Origin: Isoetes taiwanensis | Taxonomy: Eukaryota; Streptophyta; Lycopodiopsida; Isoetales; Isoetaceae | Length of the DNA: 64,000 nt | Direction of reading: 5' to 3' | NCBI GenBank assembly: GCA_021234155.1 | Contig: JAJEKV010000008.1 | Coordinates: forward strand, 7,962,445-8,026,444 | Notes under the pieces: model-generated | What the model was told of the DNA's origin: nothing | Seen by the model: only the letters and a program-made list of their open reading frames with translations | Databases searched by the model: none | Shown here: positions 1 to 11,715 of the stretch, one piece after another | Layout of the letters: every line of letters starts with the position of its first letter | How positions within the stretch are numbered: position 1 is the stretch's first letter | Made by a program: the position numbers and the translations under genes

Positions 1-41
1 TAATGTGTCTTAAATCTTTGGTTTCTTCTTCCTCTTTCTGC

Positions 42-161
<120 letters not shown>

Positions 162-1798
162 ATACCAAATACAAACAATCAAGCAAAAGATATATTGAAT
201 ATGGTTCCATTTTTTCCTCCTCTTTTTTATTTACATTCTTGTACTTGCCATGTAATTTGGAGTGTTTAAAAATTTTAGTTTCTTGGCCATGTGGAATGTG
301 CGGCTTTTTACCTATAGAGCAATATTCTTATTCTATCTCCTCCTTCGAGGTGGACATATATGTTGTAGCCATTTAGAAACTATTGGCATCTATTCTTTTG
401 CACTAGGATCAAATGTTGGCCTTGCTAATTAGAGTGACTTCTTTTAGAACTAACCTAAAGTGCTAACCCTGTCCAAGTTTCAGATTGGGGTTAGTTCTTA
501 GGCTTGGAGGGTAACCTCATCTCTGGGTGAGGCCCAAATTTTGTTGTTTCTTTGCGATCTTACCTCATTCTAGCATAGGGTTTGACCAAGTTTCAAACCT
601 AGAAGTTTGTATTCTTAAAATGGGTCGTTGCATCTCCGATTCAACCTTGAAGTTCAATTTCAAGGCAAGTTTGAGAACACTTCTTGCTCGGGTTAATGCC
701 ATAAGAAGGTTTTCAAGGTGAAATCATGGCCATGGGGATGTACTAATTCTGATTTGCTTCTTTAGGCTAGAAACAGATTATAAGAGAACTATTGTCACTT
801 TTTTTTTTTTTTTTCCTATCATTAAAATAATGTGTCAAAAAGCTATTATAAAAGTGACAATAACAATGACAAAATTATTGAAGTCGGAGGTGGCGCCGGA
901 AGATAAGGCAAGCGGAAACCCTAGGCGCTTCCTAGGGCGACAACGACCGCTGCCCATCTTGTGCAGGCATATCCGGAGCTACAGCTGCTGGAAGAAGAGT
1001 CGAAATGGTTGTTGATGATCTATCACTACGTTTACTGCTCTGATAGTCCTTATACACTGGCTTGAAGGGTTCTGGTGCAAAAAGCTTGGTATTTAGAGGT
1101 ATAGTTGCTGCCCCTTGTATCTTCCTTTTGTAGCAGAGCTAGGTATAGTTAACGAGAGACAATGGTGCTTCACCCAACAATCGAGTATCTATATCAGCAA
1201 ATATTGGCAAGCAGCAAGCTTTTTTAAATTTCTTGGTTTTTTTAGAGCATGTGGCTACTGCCACGGCTTTATGGACTGTCCAGGATGTTATTCTTTCTTG
1301 CGGTTGCTAGAGACTAGTGCGCTGATTGTGGATGCAATTTTTTAGTTCTATATAGGCAGGTTAGTCACAAGATCCTTCTTGCTGCACTCATTATAGCACA
1401 AAGACTGCACTCACTGCAGAATGAAGACTGCACTCATTGCGGATTTTGGCAAGGCCAAGTTGTATAGGATGCAGGGCAATGCCACAGAGCTTTTATATTT
1501 CCGTCTCGTTTACTCATAGTCCTTAGGGATGCTAGAGCACTTTATTGGTGCTCTTAGTTCATCCTTTCCCTCACCCATCCAAGTTAGAGAGAGAATTAAG
1601 ATTCTGGCAAAGCAAATAGGGGATATTACTCTTTTGGTTTGCCTATACGGGACAAGAGGCCCATGTCAGACTGGTTGCCTAGTCTCTCTAGGTCTTGCGA
1701 TTGCCAACCTACCTCTTTGGGATGCAGCTTCTTGCTAGAGGCTGTTGCTTGATAGTTTTCTTGAAAAAGTGGCATTAACAATGTAAAGTTTTAACATG
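162..1798. other. Gene-free stretch
   Basis: No recognisable coding sequence. It contains a poly-T run near 798-815 and a short GC-rich island near 885-965. The island includes a small hairpin at 919-937 (CCCTAGG, 5-nt loop, CCTAGGG). The phrase 'actgcactca' recurs between 1380 and 1440. The short open frames have no family features. Confidence 0.6.
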
Positions 1799-1905
1799 TA
1801 ATTTAAGAATAGAATAAAATAGAATAGAATGTATTTTTATCGTCCACAACTAGTCTATGGGACCCAAACAAAGAAAACAGCAAGCGCATTAAGATGGCCA
1901 GGATA
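1799..1905 (-). mobile_element. LINE 3'-end fragment with (GAATA)n-type tail
   Basis: A short A-rich tail of GAATA-like units is followed by 'atcgtccac' and 'tctatgggaccc'. The same order is seen at the 3' ends of the larger LINE copies at 33.55 kb and 49.36 kb, on the minus strand. Similarity to the 33.6-kb copy fades near 1905, just before the hairpin region. This is a severely 5'-truncated insertion. Confidence 0.7.
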
Positions 1906-3240
1906 TATCACCCAATATTATTGTGTAGAAAAAACTTAATTGCACATCCTAACGATAGGGGAGTCCGACAACAATTTTCTGAGTTATTGCTCGTCACTGT
2001 TACGCGGCCAAACTTGGCACTACTATGTTTGTTTAGCTTATGAAATTAGTTATAGTTATGCAGCTATTAAGAATGCTACCAAAGATCCAAGTTCTATAAA
2101 CATCCCTATTTTTTTTGTTATACATTTTATTTTAAAAGTTTGCGCTGCAATAAAGAGATGACACAGTCTATGCAAAAAGCATGGTCGGCAATAGGACAAG
2201 AACAACTGAAAAAGTACACGGTTTAAGATTTAACAGAGTTTAAAATTTAACAGAAAAGCATCAAGGATTTGATATTTAGAAAAAAAACAACAGCAAGCAA
2301 ACGAAGAAGATTTCTTGGCTTTGGCTTGAGCGCAATAAAGCAACCCTATTTTGAAGATTTTGAAGTTTTTTGTGTCGGATTCCTTTTATCTTTTGAAGCT
2401 TTTGTACTGTGTTGGATTGCCCCGAACCTCAAGGGGAATCTGAAGGATTGTAGTTTTTGGTTTGAAGAAAGTTCTATAAAAATATTTAAGGGTAGTTCTG
2501 AATTGATAAAAAGAAACAAAAATTTCTCTCTTATTTGATATGAAATCACAAGAAAATACTATGTAGAAATGACAAAGAAATAAACTTACTTACAAAAATC
2601 ACAAGAAATACTACGAAGAAATCGCAAAGATTTGCAATAGAATTGCCTCTTGCCAAGAAGCCCGATTATGTTAGCCGGATCATAATTTGTTGGAGAGATC
2701 TTGCCGTTATTCTGTAAGAATACATAATTGGTCTGTTTTTAGTTGAAGGCTACTATGCATTCTTGGAAGTTCATAGCAGAATCTTTACGATGACGAAAAT
2801 TACACGGCGTGCTCAATCTTAATGATACAGAGGTGTTGGCTCTGCTTGGGCTCTTGCCACTCCGGCATCACATAAGAAAGGTCTTGCACTTAATATGCTC
2901 AAATTCACAGTCTCCACTGAGTTTAAAAGGGGTCTTAGGGATTTAAAAACCTTTCAAGAAACCTTGTTATTCCTAAAACAAACTTGTATACAGACAGGAG
3001 CTGGCCAACAGTTAGCAATCAGTAAGATGAATAATCTTAAGTTGCATACTATAAACTAAGGGTTCAGATCAAAAACCTGTTAATTAGTTGCAGCAGCAAT
3101 GTTTTGATGTAGAGATTGCAAACAGATGGCATGATTAAGTCGAAGCGCCTGATTACTAGGAGGTCTCAGCTTAATTACTCTATGGTCTGATCACCTTGTG
3201 CCTCTAATGTGGTTTCTTATAAGTCTAATGCAACTACTTC
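1906..3240. other. Gene-free stretch
   Basis: No gene recognised. A loose direct repeat ('atcacaagaaa' followed by 'tacta') occurs near 2545 and 2598. The part after about 2880 may be a decayed upstream piece of the Copia gag that becomes readable at 3242, but I could not follow a frame through it. Confidence 0.5.
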
Positions 3241-3241
3241 T

Positions 3242-3745
3242 CCAAAGGTTTCTTCTCTTCCAATGTATCAGCCATTTCTCTGCTGGCATTGTGGAAAGAA
3301 AGGCCATATTTGAAGAGACCACAGGCAGTTCCATAAAGGTATTGCTCAATATCGTAAAGATCAAGCACAATCCTTTGCACAACAAGTTTCAGAATGATTT
3401 TTACAGCCAGTTTCATAGTAACCATTAGAGGAGCAGGTTGTTTAGCAACCATTTGTACCAGCTCCACCAGTTTATCAGCCAATATCTACACAAGAACTTT
3501 CTGCACAAGTCCCTTATCTTTCTATTGAAGAAGTTGAAGCTCAATTTCTTAATATTGCTACAGAGTAGTTACCAAAATATATTTGGTTGGTTGATTTTGG
3601 TGCCACAAAGCATTTGGCAGGCAGGTCAGATGTATTAAAGGATCTTACACCTCTTGAGAATACAGTGGTGGCAGATGAAACTCTTGTGAAACCTCCAGCT
3701 AATGGGACTGCTACCTTGGAAATAGATAAATTCAAGAACACGTAG
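3242..3745 (+). pseudogene. Decayed Copia-type gag-protease fragment
   Basis: One reading frame broken by several stops shows two landmarks of Ty1/Copia polyproteins in the right order. The first is a retroviral-type zinc knuckle beginning at 3281 (CWHCGKKGHI, with the final Cys apparently His). About 300 bp later comes the protease active-site region WLVDFGATKH, where the expected D-S/T-G-A has become D-F-G-A. Between them is the Pro/Gln-rich linker usual for gag-protease junctions. The frame ends in a stop at 3743-3745, and no integrase, RT or RNase H follows. I see no LTRs. It is a dead internal fragment. Confidence 0.72.
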
Positions 3746-4455
3746 GATATTATATTAAATAGCTGCTAAATGTTTGATCTGAACATAGCAATCTTCATAA
3801 GCTATTTCTACTACAAATTGCATGCCCGTAGATCGAAACCCGTTTCTGACTCTTCATGGAAAGTTTTTTCTTATTTATGGTGACATGCCTAATTCACTGC
3901 GCTGACATTCTTGAGCTGCTCCTTGCTCCAGGTATTGAAGTTATTCTGCAGCATATTAACTTGGTGGTTACGTTTTTTTATTCATAGTCTCATTCAAACA
4001 CAAATTACGGAAGATTTATCCAATACAGATGACATTGCACATTTTAGATACATTTTACTCTGCGGGTATGCAGTTTATCCAAGATTCCAACCATTCATCT
4101 GCTTCAGATGTGCCATTAAAGTATGCACATTTTAGACATATTTTGCTCTGCAGGTATGCGATTTATTCAAGCATTGCTCTGCTTCATATCAAGCATTGCT
4201 CTGCTTCATAAAGGTGTAGTATTGCTCATCTTCAGAAAAATGAAAGCTTCTTCAAAAAAATAAAAGTTGAAATGCTTTGGGGCAATCAGATAAGACATTG
4301 GCACATTTATTGCTTTGGGACAAGCTAGAGAGGGTTTTGACGAGGAAACAAGTTGGAGAGGTTATTGTACAGACAATTGCTTTATTATTGTTAACATAAG
4401 ACATTCCATTCCATTCGGCACAATGACATGGTGAATTCGCAAGTTTATTAAGTTT
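3746..4455. repeat. Non-coding, with local duplications
   Basis: A segment near 4041-4085 ('cattttagatacattttact' onward) recurs near 4128-4170. A short unit 'tcaagcattgctctgcttca' is repeated in tandem at about 4168-4208. No gene seen. The last 200 bp lead into the head repeat at 4456. Confidence 0.6.
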
Positions 4456-4571
4456 CCCATCGATCCGAGCCATCGGATCGCCATTCTGGGAAGGGACGAG
4501 CGCCTATATTAGGCCATTTCCATTTTGGCTCGGTTATCGGTGTCTTCTCACAGTAGCTCTTCTTCTCCTCT
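4456..4571 (+). repeat. Head repeat, copy 1 (hairpin plus TATA-like box)
   Basis: It starts with CCCATCGATCCGAG. Directly inside is a perfect 8-bp hairpin (CGATCCGA, loop GCCA, TCGGATCG), then CCATTCTGGG, then a TATA-like palindromic block GCCTATATTAGGC. It ends in a pyrimidine-rich stretch. Near-identical sequence recurs at 10793-10894, and more diverged copies occur at 59915 and 60276. The order of hairpin, TATA-like box and pyrimidine leader suggests the promoter end of a transposable element. The family is not one I can name. Confidence 0.75.
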
Positions 4572-5767
4572 CGTGGCTTCCTCTCCTCATCATCTTTCTC
4601 CTCTTCATCTTCTGGCATCTTCTTCATCTTTACCACCATCTTTTTCCAGGTAAGCTTCTGCTCCTATCTCAGGCACGATGATTCCTTACTAGGGGTGGCG
4701 AGAGCTTTTCATGTTTGATTCCGCTATCAATTGGTTATGGCTGCTCTTATTTGTTGATTTAGCAGAATTGTTTTTGGTTGATGAGCCTTTGATTATGGAC
4801 TTGGGTTGTGTGGTGATTGTTTTGTCAATTAGGCTTTGTAGTACTTGTGCATGCAAATGTATAGATTATGAGCAGTGGGACTTCTCAGTACTCTTTGGTA
4901 TTTGTCAAGTTGTTGTTCATGCTTGCCAAATTTCATAGTTCTATTGTTCACGGCTCCAAACGGTGTTTTTGCCATCTTCTGCAAAGGGTTTCGCATCGAT
5001 CTGGTTGACCTGTTGCAGTTGTTTTTCGCATCGTCTTCGTTGGCCGGTTCCAGCCAGGCTTGCTCTGCCAATTTCTATAGCATCACTATGTGTCTCACTT
5101 GTCCTTTTAATGTTTTTGTTTTGTTCTCTAGAAATTCTTACAGATTGGCATTCACGAATTCTCGCTCATCTCGGTACTTCCTCGTCACGATTCGAGCCTG
5201 TGGTCGGAGCATCTTGGCGGCTGTGCCTACGACCCTGTTCATGCAGATCTTCCCTATTAAAACTTTTTATATTCCAGCTTCCTCTTTCGACTCTTTTTCC
5301 CTGCATTCGTATCTCCTTGGTCCTTGTAATTTTCCTATGAACTACCGATTGCCAGCCTAAACCATCGATTTGTCACAGGGAATCCAGGTCTGCGCTTCTT
5401 TTTTCTATTTCGATCTGGTAGGTTGGATTTCCACCGGGCTAGCTGGGCGTGCGCAGGAACGGAGGAGAGTTGGAGCTGCATGCTCCATATGCTTCATCGA
5501 TTTTTCAGCCCCAGTCTCAACCATCGAATTGGAATTCGGTTGCACCACACATCTCTGCTTTTTTTGGACATCACCACAGAAAATTATCCTGGGCCTGTAT
5601 TTCCATTGCAGATACATGTCTTCTATTGTTTTCATGTTTGACAACAATTGATGGAGTTGCCTAGAGTCTTCTGTGGTTCACGTTTCACCTGGAGCTACTT
5701 TCAGTCACCTTCTCGATGTTCATTTATCGGAGTTCCGGCATCTAAGTCACTCACTAGCTTCTCCCAT

Positions 5768-5837
5768 GTATGTTCTTCTTTTGTATGTCTTGTGCAGATT
5801 ATGTATGTTCTTCTTTTGTATGTCTTGTGCAGATTAT
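5768..5837 (+). repeat. Tandem duplication, 35-bp unit x2
   Basis: Two adjacent identical copies of a unit beginning 'gtatgttcttcttttgtatg' and ending 'tgtgcagattat'. Because they are identical, this duplication is younger than the others in the tract. Confidence 0.9.
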
Positions 5838-7117
5838 CCCAATGGTGCTGCATTTGAAGTGGCGATTGGGTGCTGGCCTCCATTTTTTATCTCAATTCTG
5901 ATCCTCTTAGATGCTTGCTATAAAGGATAAAACCTGGATGTGTAGTTAACTTAGGTCGTGTATATAATGTGATTTTCTTCTTTTCCACTATCAGAGTTGC
6001 AATTCCAAGTCCGTTATTAGCTCTGCCTTTTTCACTTATTTGTTGCAATGTGGTTCTTCCCCTCCATGCAGCTATCTAGCCTCTTTGCATTTGCAGGTTG
6101 TGGAGTCCAATTGCAGCTCTCATGTGCCCACAGATTATCTACTATCTATTTATATCATAACCTCAGTAGCCGAGATTGGTTCTCTTTTTGTAGACATCGA
6201 ACTGTTCTGAGGCACAAAACGTGCTTTGGGCCAGGCTTTTTGATGCACCGGTTTGTTGCCTAGACTTCCTTCCCGCTTCTTCTTGTTGTTGCTAGTTATC
6301 GATCTGACAGATTAGAATCGGGCTGCACTGTTCCTTCGCTAGTTCCAGGTTTGCATTGGGTGGTCGGGACTGAACTCTTCACCATCATTCAGGGGTCGCC
6401 TTAGAGGATCTTTTTGCCATGCACAACCGGCACAACGGTTTTTCCATGCACCCATAACATTCTGGATTTTCTGACTTTCTTAGCATGTTTGTATGCCATT
6501 TGTGTCCTGCTTTGGGCTAGGGGATACACATTGTCACTAATCTTTTCCTTGGCCTTGCCCATATGAGTTCAGTACGTACCTCTTATATTAGAGGCCAGTT
6601 TGCCTTTGGCCTTTGGTTCCTCCCAATTCTTAACTTAGAATTTGTTTGCAGTATGTTATTATTTTCTTATTTGTTTATTCGACAAGTCCTTGGTTTTCAT
6701 TCGCAGTCTCCTTACATATTAACTAGCTTTTCTTTTGTCATCACCCATGTGTATTTAGTGATAGTTTTTCCTTTATCGCGCATTGCCCTCGGCAAAATTC
6801 TCTATTCATACTATCGTATTTTTTCTTTGTCATCACACATGCACTTAGGTCATCGTTTTTCTTTATACCGTAGTGCATCTTCCCATGGCAGCCTTCCTTC
6901 TTGCCTTTTGGTTCCTTTGCACTCGTCACCAGGATCCTTTCCTCCTCCATCCATTCCACCGGCCCGGAAATTTGTTTTAGTTTTTCAGTGCATTTCTTAG
7001 CTCATCCATTTCTTTGTGGTGGGCTTACTGCTTCCACTTGTTATATGGTCTATAAGCATGCCTTTAGTCCCCGATAGCCATGCTACTATTTAAATGGGTC
7101 TATGCTCTCCTCGTGCT

Positions 7118-7850
7118 GTTTTTCTCTTGTTTATGTTCTGGCTCACTTTTTGCCTCATTTTCGTCTTGTGGTCGTTTACTTGGGATGTTGTCTTGTTTTC
7201 ATAATTCTACGCTGCAGTCCCATGGTTTATTATCTTTTTATTGCCTATAGATTTGTGGCCACCATCTTCCGGGTTGCATTTGTCTTTTTTACATTGATGC
7301 ATTCCATGTCCATGGTAGGTTGCAGTATGGCCTCAATTGCGTGTTACTTCTCCGACATGTATCTCTTTTGTATGTTATTTTTTATATTGTGGTTCCCATA
7401 TGGTTATGTGGCATTCTTTTCTGCGTTTAGGTTTTCCCCATGGTGGTTTGGGTTTTATCTTTTGCACTTGTGTTTGTATCTTATGTGTGATGCACTACAC
7501 TCGGCTCAGGTGGTATACGTTATTCGGGTGGTATTATCTTCTACATTCTAGGTTTCCCATAGTTGTTGGGTTTTATTTTTTGCACTTGTGGTTTATCTTA
7601 TTTTTTGATGCACCGCACTCTTCAACAGTTGTCTGGGTTATTCCGGTTGATTTTCTTGTTTATGTTCTGGCCCGCATTTTTACTTTAATTTCTTTCTGTG
7701 GCCTATGTGTTGTTTCCTCGGGCTGTGCTGTTGTTTTTCTATTTTATATGCTGCATTCTCATGGTTTCCTTCTTTTTATTGCCCCGAGATTTATTCACCA
7801 TATTTGCCAGGTTGCACTTTGTCTTTTTATGTCTGTTGCCAGTTGTTAAA
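7118..7850 (+). repeat. Decayed duplications of 0.1-0.5 kb units
   Basis: The segment at 7118-7300 ('cttgtttatgttctggc' through 'gggttgcatttgtctttt') is repeated in diverged form at about 7650-7850. The piece between holds a second pair, about 7432-7550 and 7551-7650, both with 'gggttttat' and 'ttttgcacttgtg'. A trace of the same unit appears at 9895. Open frames crossing the region are by-products of T-richness. Confidence 0.65.
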
Positions 7851-8155
7851 ATATTGTTACCTGACTTGTGTATGCCATCTTAGTTATTTTTAATATTGCT
7901 ACATGGCTTGTGTTCCAAGTATTCCATATGTTGGGGTTTTTTTGCTTGGGGTCATGTCGATGCTTGTTGTTCACATATTTACTATGGTAAGTTCCTTCGT
8001 AGTATTCTTTTACAATTATTGATTTTTGATGGTTCTTATTTCCTCATCATTTATGCATCTAGAGTTGCCTTGACAGTGCTAGGCGTAATGGGACCTACTT
8101 TTTGACGGTTTCTTGTCTTAGAATACGTCAATGGAAACATTTTTTGCATCATATG

Positions 8156-8317
8156 GTGGCTCCTTCATTTTGCTTAGATACATGCGTTTTTTCTATGTGC
8201 TAAATGATTTTTATTCTATTGGTTCTTTATGGGCTATGGCTCCTCCGTTTTGCTTAGATACATGCATTTTTTTCTATGTGTTCGATGATTTTTAGTCTAT
8301 TGGTCTTTTATGGGCTT
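8156..8317 (+). repeat. Tandem duplication, about 81-bp unit x2
   Basis: Both units contain 'ttttgcttagatacatgc', 'tttctatgtg' and 'tttatgggct'. A partial third unit may follow near 8362. Divergence is moderate. Confidence 0.8.
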
Positions 8318-10112
8318 TAGGTTGGTGGATCGATATCTCTGCCACTTTTTCATCACGTGGTGGCTTATTCAATTTTATCTAGATACATGAATGTGGGTAT
8401 TTTCCATTTTCTATAGGGGGATTGGTTATTTATCATAAATCGACTCTTTTGGACTGTGTACATATGTCCCTGATAGAAACAATGTAGAGCCAATGTAGGG
8501 ACAATGTCGATGTCCCTCAGTGATCTTATGACCCTCGTTGCTAGGGGCTACCAAGTCGTTTGGCGTTGTGTTCTTGCCATTGTTCTTTTCAGTTTTCGGT
8601 TTTCTGGCCTTAGTATTACACGTCATTTGTATTTGTGCTATTTAGCTTTTTTCTGGATACGCCGCATGTTGCGTTTGGCACTTCCTTATACTCATTCAAC
8701 CTTTCACATTCTTCTCTTTGCCATGTTTTTTGCACTTTGTCATCTTTTTGCATTTGCGAGCTCTTTTGCACCATATTTATCCTTTGAAGCCTATTCACCT
8801 CGTTGGTTTAAACTTCATGTCGTATTTTCATATTGTATATTCTTTCCTTGATTTTTCAGTTATAGGGAGCTTCGTCCATTGTTTTGCCCTGCTCACTCGA
8901 TCTTCTGTCGGTATATCATCTGATGTGGTTTTGGGCATTATAGCATTGTTATTAAGGGCGATCGTGTTTTACACTTTTTTCTAGCCGTTGGGCTCTTGTC
9001 TGTGGTTATTTTCTTGTTGCATTGTGCTACCATTATACCTCATATTTGTTATTTAGCTATATTTGGACACAAATTTCTGTTTATCATGTGTTTTCTTCCA
9101 CCCGCTGGGTGATGCTTTTCTCCACCCCCCGGGTGATGCTATCCTCTCTTTTTTCATGAATTGTTGATTTTTTTCTCATTTCTAATCGCTCACATCAATT
9201 TAAGTGCTTGTAGTTTGCAGTTTGCCGCTTCACCATTATGCACATTCTTGTTCTCCTTAACCGTTAATGGGTGCCTTCTACATGTTCCCATTCTTCTCGC
9301 GCTCCCGGTCATTGGCGCTCCTCTTCGTCTCACCCTCGCTACGCGCTTCGTCACCTGACTCGACACCTGGCGGTTTCGCGGTGGCTGGGCTTATAGTTTA
9401 TGGAGTTGCGCCTCATTTTTTCTTTTACGTTGTGCTCTGAATTACCTTTAGTTTCCTTCTTGACCTTCCTTTTGCTCGGTGTTAGTATGTCTACATTCTC
9501 TTCTTCGATCTCATTCCTCGTTTGCCAAAGTTTGTTTTCCTATTGGGGCCTTTATTCATGGCTTTATGCATATGGTATTTGTCTTCTGACATCACCACAC
9601 ATTTCTCCTATGCTATCCTGAACCGGACCTTTGCATTTTCACTCTCCTCATTATGAACTTCTTTGCTTTAGACTTCTTGTTGTCAACCTCTTTTTTCTTA
9701 TTGACATTCCTCTGAGCTGGCTCATTCTGTTGGTGTTTGTCTTGTATTGGTAAGCTTTGAGACGTTGCTTTTTAGGTTCACATTAGCACTCTTGATATTC
9801 ATCTTCCTTTATCTGGTTTATGGTTTGACCTCTTTTCCCGAATATTGACGTCACCTGCGTATGCACGATTGCACTTTTGTTTTTGACCATATATGAAGGG
9901 TTGCACTTTGTCTTCTTTATGTCTATGTATTTTTACCTTTCTATGTGTAAGTTTTTTCCTCTTTGCCTTATTACCTCAGTTACTTGTTATTCTTCCTTCT
10001 TATTTATCGTTATTGTTTATTCTTTTTGGGGCTCCAGGATGAAGGGTTCCTTTGTTGACTTATCTTCATCTAGATATTGGCCACAGGTTCGGAAGGAATA
10101 ATAGCCACATTC

Positions 10113-10199
10113 ACGGACTTCAGTCCGTAGCCATATTCACGGACTTCGGTCCGTCATCTGTCTTCAAATAAAACACCTATCCACGGACATAAATCCGTG
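10113..10199. repeat. Three consecutive small hairpins
   Basis: Hairpin 1 at 10113-10128 is ACGGACT-TC-AGTCCGT. Hairpin 2 at 10139-10154 is ACGGAC-TTCG-GTCCGT, with the stable UUCG tetraloop. Hairpin 3 at 10182-10199 is CACGGA, a 6-nt loop, then TCCGTG. The first two lie in a tandem 26-bp repeat, and the third preserves the stem with different spacing and loop. Function unknown. Confidence 0.8.
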
Positions 10200-10792
10200 A
10201 TCTGCATTCATACCATATATGCTTTGTACGCATTAACGTGGTTGTTTTTTCATCGCCTTGTTGCCGGGGCGCTTCCTTAGATTCGTCATCGTGGCGGCGT
10301 GCTTTTCTTTTCATTGTTTTTTCTCTAATGTCCTTTCCTTTTTCAGGTCATTGAGCTGATACCGTCCATAGCAGGCGCTTCCGGCTCTTCTTCTTCAGCT
10401 TCGTTTTCTCCCCCACGGCTCGCTCGCGCTGCTGGTTCTCGTCAACGTGTAGCTTCCAGACTCTTCGGACCCTGGTTTCTTTTCTCCTCCCGCCACTCCA
10501 AATGAGACCAATTTGCCCGTGGTCATACGATTTCTTTAGCTCGCTTGCCTTCATTCGCATGCCCCGTCACTATCCTTCAGCGCCTAATTTCTACCGGTTC
10601 CTATCATCTCCTCGATCCTCCGTCCGATGGCCCTCTTTTTCGCTCCTCTCCTTTCTTTCTGCGTCCTTTATTCTATCCGACTGCTCGGGGGTGGTGCAGT
10701 GTCTTCTTGCTATCGGCTTAACCTGGAGGTTTCGCGGCGACTAGGCTTATAGTTGAGGAAGTCCTTTGGTAGTCGGCCGGTTTTGTGTCTCT

Positions 10793-10894
10793 CGCCATCG
10801 GATCTCCATTCTGGGAAGGGACGAGCGCTTATATTAGGCCATTTCCATTTTGGCTCGGTTATCGGCGTCTTCTCACAGCAGCTCTTCTTCTCCT
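10793..10894 (+). repeat. Head repeat, copy 2
   Basis: It lacks the first hairpin arm but is otherwise nearly identical to 4456-4571 from 'CATCGGAT' to 'CTCTTCTTCTCC'. It is preceded by AGGAAGTCCTTTGGTA (10757-10772), the same phrase that precedes the head at 60276. That ties the 10.8-kb and 60.3-kb copies to one family. Confidence 0.75.
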
Positions 10895-10952
10895 TCAGGA
10901 ATGCTTGTATGGTAGGATCACCCATAAGTAATTAAGACATCCATAGGTTTTG

Positions 10953-11715
10953 ACAACCCTCCAAGAGAAAGAGCTTGTTAATTGGGCCCTTGGTAGGGCA
11001 GATCGAGGAATAGGAGTTACCCCGACTGCTATCAAGGAGATGGCAGCAGATGGCTAGGGAAGGGGATAATTTTGATCTCCATGATCTGCCTGGCAATAAA
11101 TGGTGGAAGCACTTTAAGCAACGACATCCACAAGTTGTTTTGAAGAGTGCATAAACACTTGATATAACATGCACCCATGCCATGACCGAAGTAAACTTGG
11201 ACAATTTCTATGCTGGGCTCACGCAAATTTTATAATGAGTTCAACTTCCCAGCCTCCAGGATATGGAATGCTGATGAGACTGGAATTCAAGCAGGGAAAG
11301 TCAAAGGCCTGAAAATAATAGGCATAAAATGGGAGAATAGGATAAATGAGGTGGTCGTGAACATGAGGGAATGGGTTATTATTGTGGTGTGTGTCAATAT
11401 TCAAAAGTTTAAGATCCCTAGCATGTATAGTTTTAAGGGCACTTGACTGAGACAGGACAACATTGCAAGATGTGAAGAGGGTGCAATACATGATGTCCAG
11501 TCTTTAGCCTAGATGGCAATATAGCTATTCAAATTCTAGCTATCACACTTTGTAGCAAGAATCCCAGGTGGTGTCTCCCCAACTAGGCCTCACCTCATCA
11601 TATTGGATGGTCATGGCAGCCATGTAGAGCTTGATGTGATAGTGGAAGTAAAGGATTAGGACATTCACTTTGCCTTGCTACCAAGGGTTAAATTTGCATG
11701 GCAGCCCTTCTGATC
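10953..11715 (+). pseudogene. Pogo/Tigger-like (DDE_1) transposase relic
   Basis: The pieces follow family order with frameshifts between them. At 10953-11040 is a helix-turn-helix-like stretch (LVNWALGRADRGIGVT). Another frame, 11041-11154, continues with a CENP-B-type segment (DLPGNKWWKHFKQRHP). At 11219-11310 is FNFPASRIWNADETGI, carrying the first catalytic Asp (NADETG). At about 11585-11715 is HLIILDGHGSH, the second Asp region, followed by a decayed LLPxxxxxxWQPF tail. This is the core of DDE_1 transposases of the pogo/Tigger/jerky type. Stops and shifts make it inactive. I could not identify terminal inverted repeats. It abuts the head repeat on its left. Confidence 0.75.

Larger units (their letters stand above)
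4572..10792. other. 6.2-kb pyrimidine-rich tract without genes
   Basis: The plus strand is heavily T+C rich throughout, so its many open frames encode Leu/Phe/Cys/Ser-rich strings with no family pattern. It is bounded on both sides by same-strand copies of the head repeat. Internally it is built from decayed duplications: 5768-5837, 7118-7300 versus 7650-7850, 7432-7550 versus 7551-7650, 8156-8317 and 9093-9140. It also has three hairpins at 10113-10199. It may be the body of one large non-coding element or a set of nested ones. Confidence 0.6.

Noticed and set aside
6563..7849. Long hydrophobic frames (145-170 residues) that look like membrane proteins
   Set aside because: They lie in the pyrimidine-rich tract, where any frame gives Leu/Phe/Cys/Ser strings. 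They overlap in several frames, have no conserved pattern and cross decayed duplications.
4456..10894. An LTR retrotransposon with the two head repeats as LTRs
   Set aside because: The heads share only about 100 bp. Their outer flanks do not show a matching LTR start or end, and there is no primer-binding site, polypurine tract or pol coding between them.
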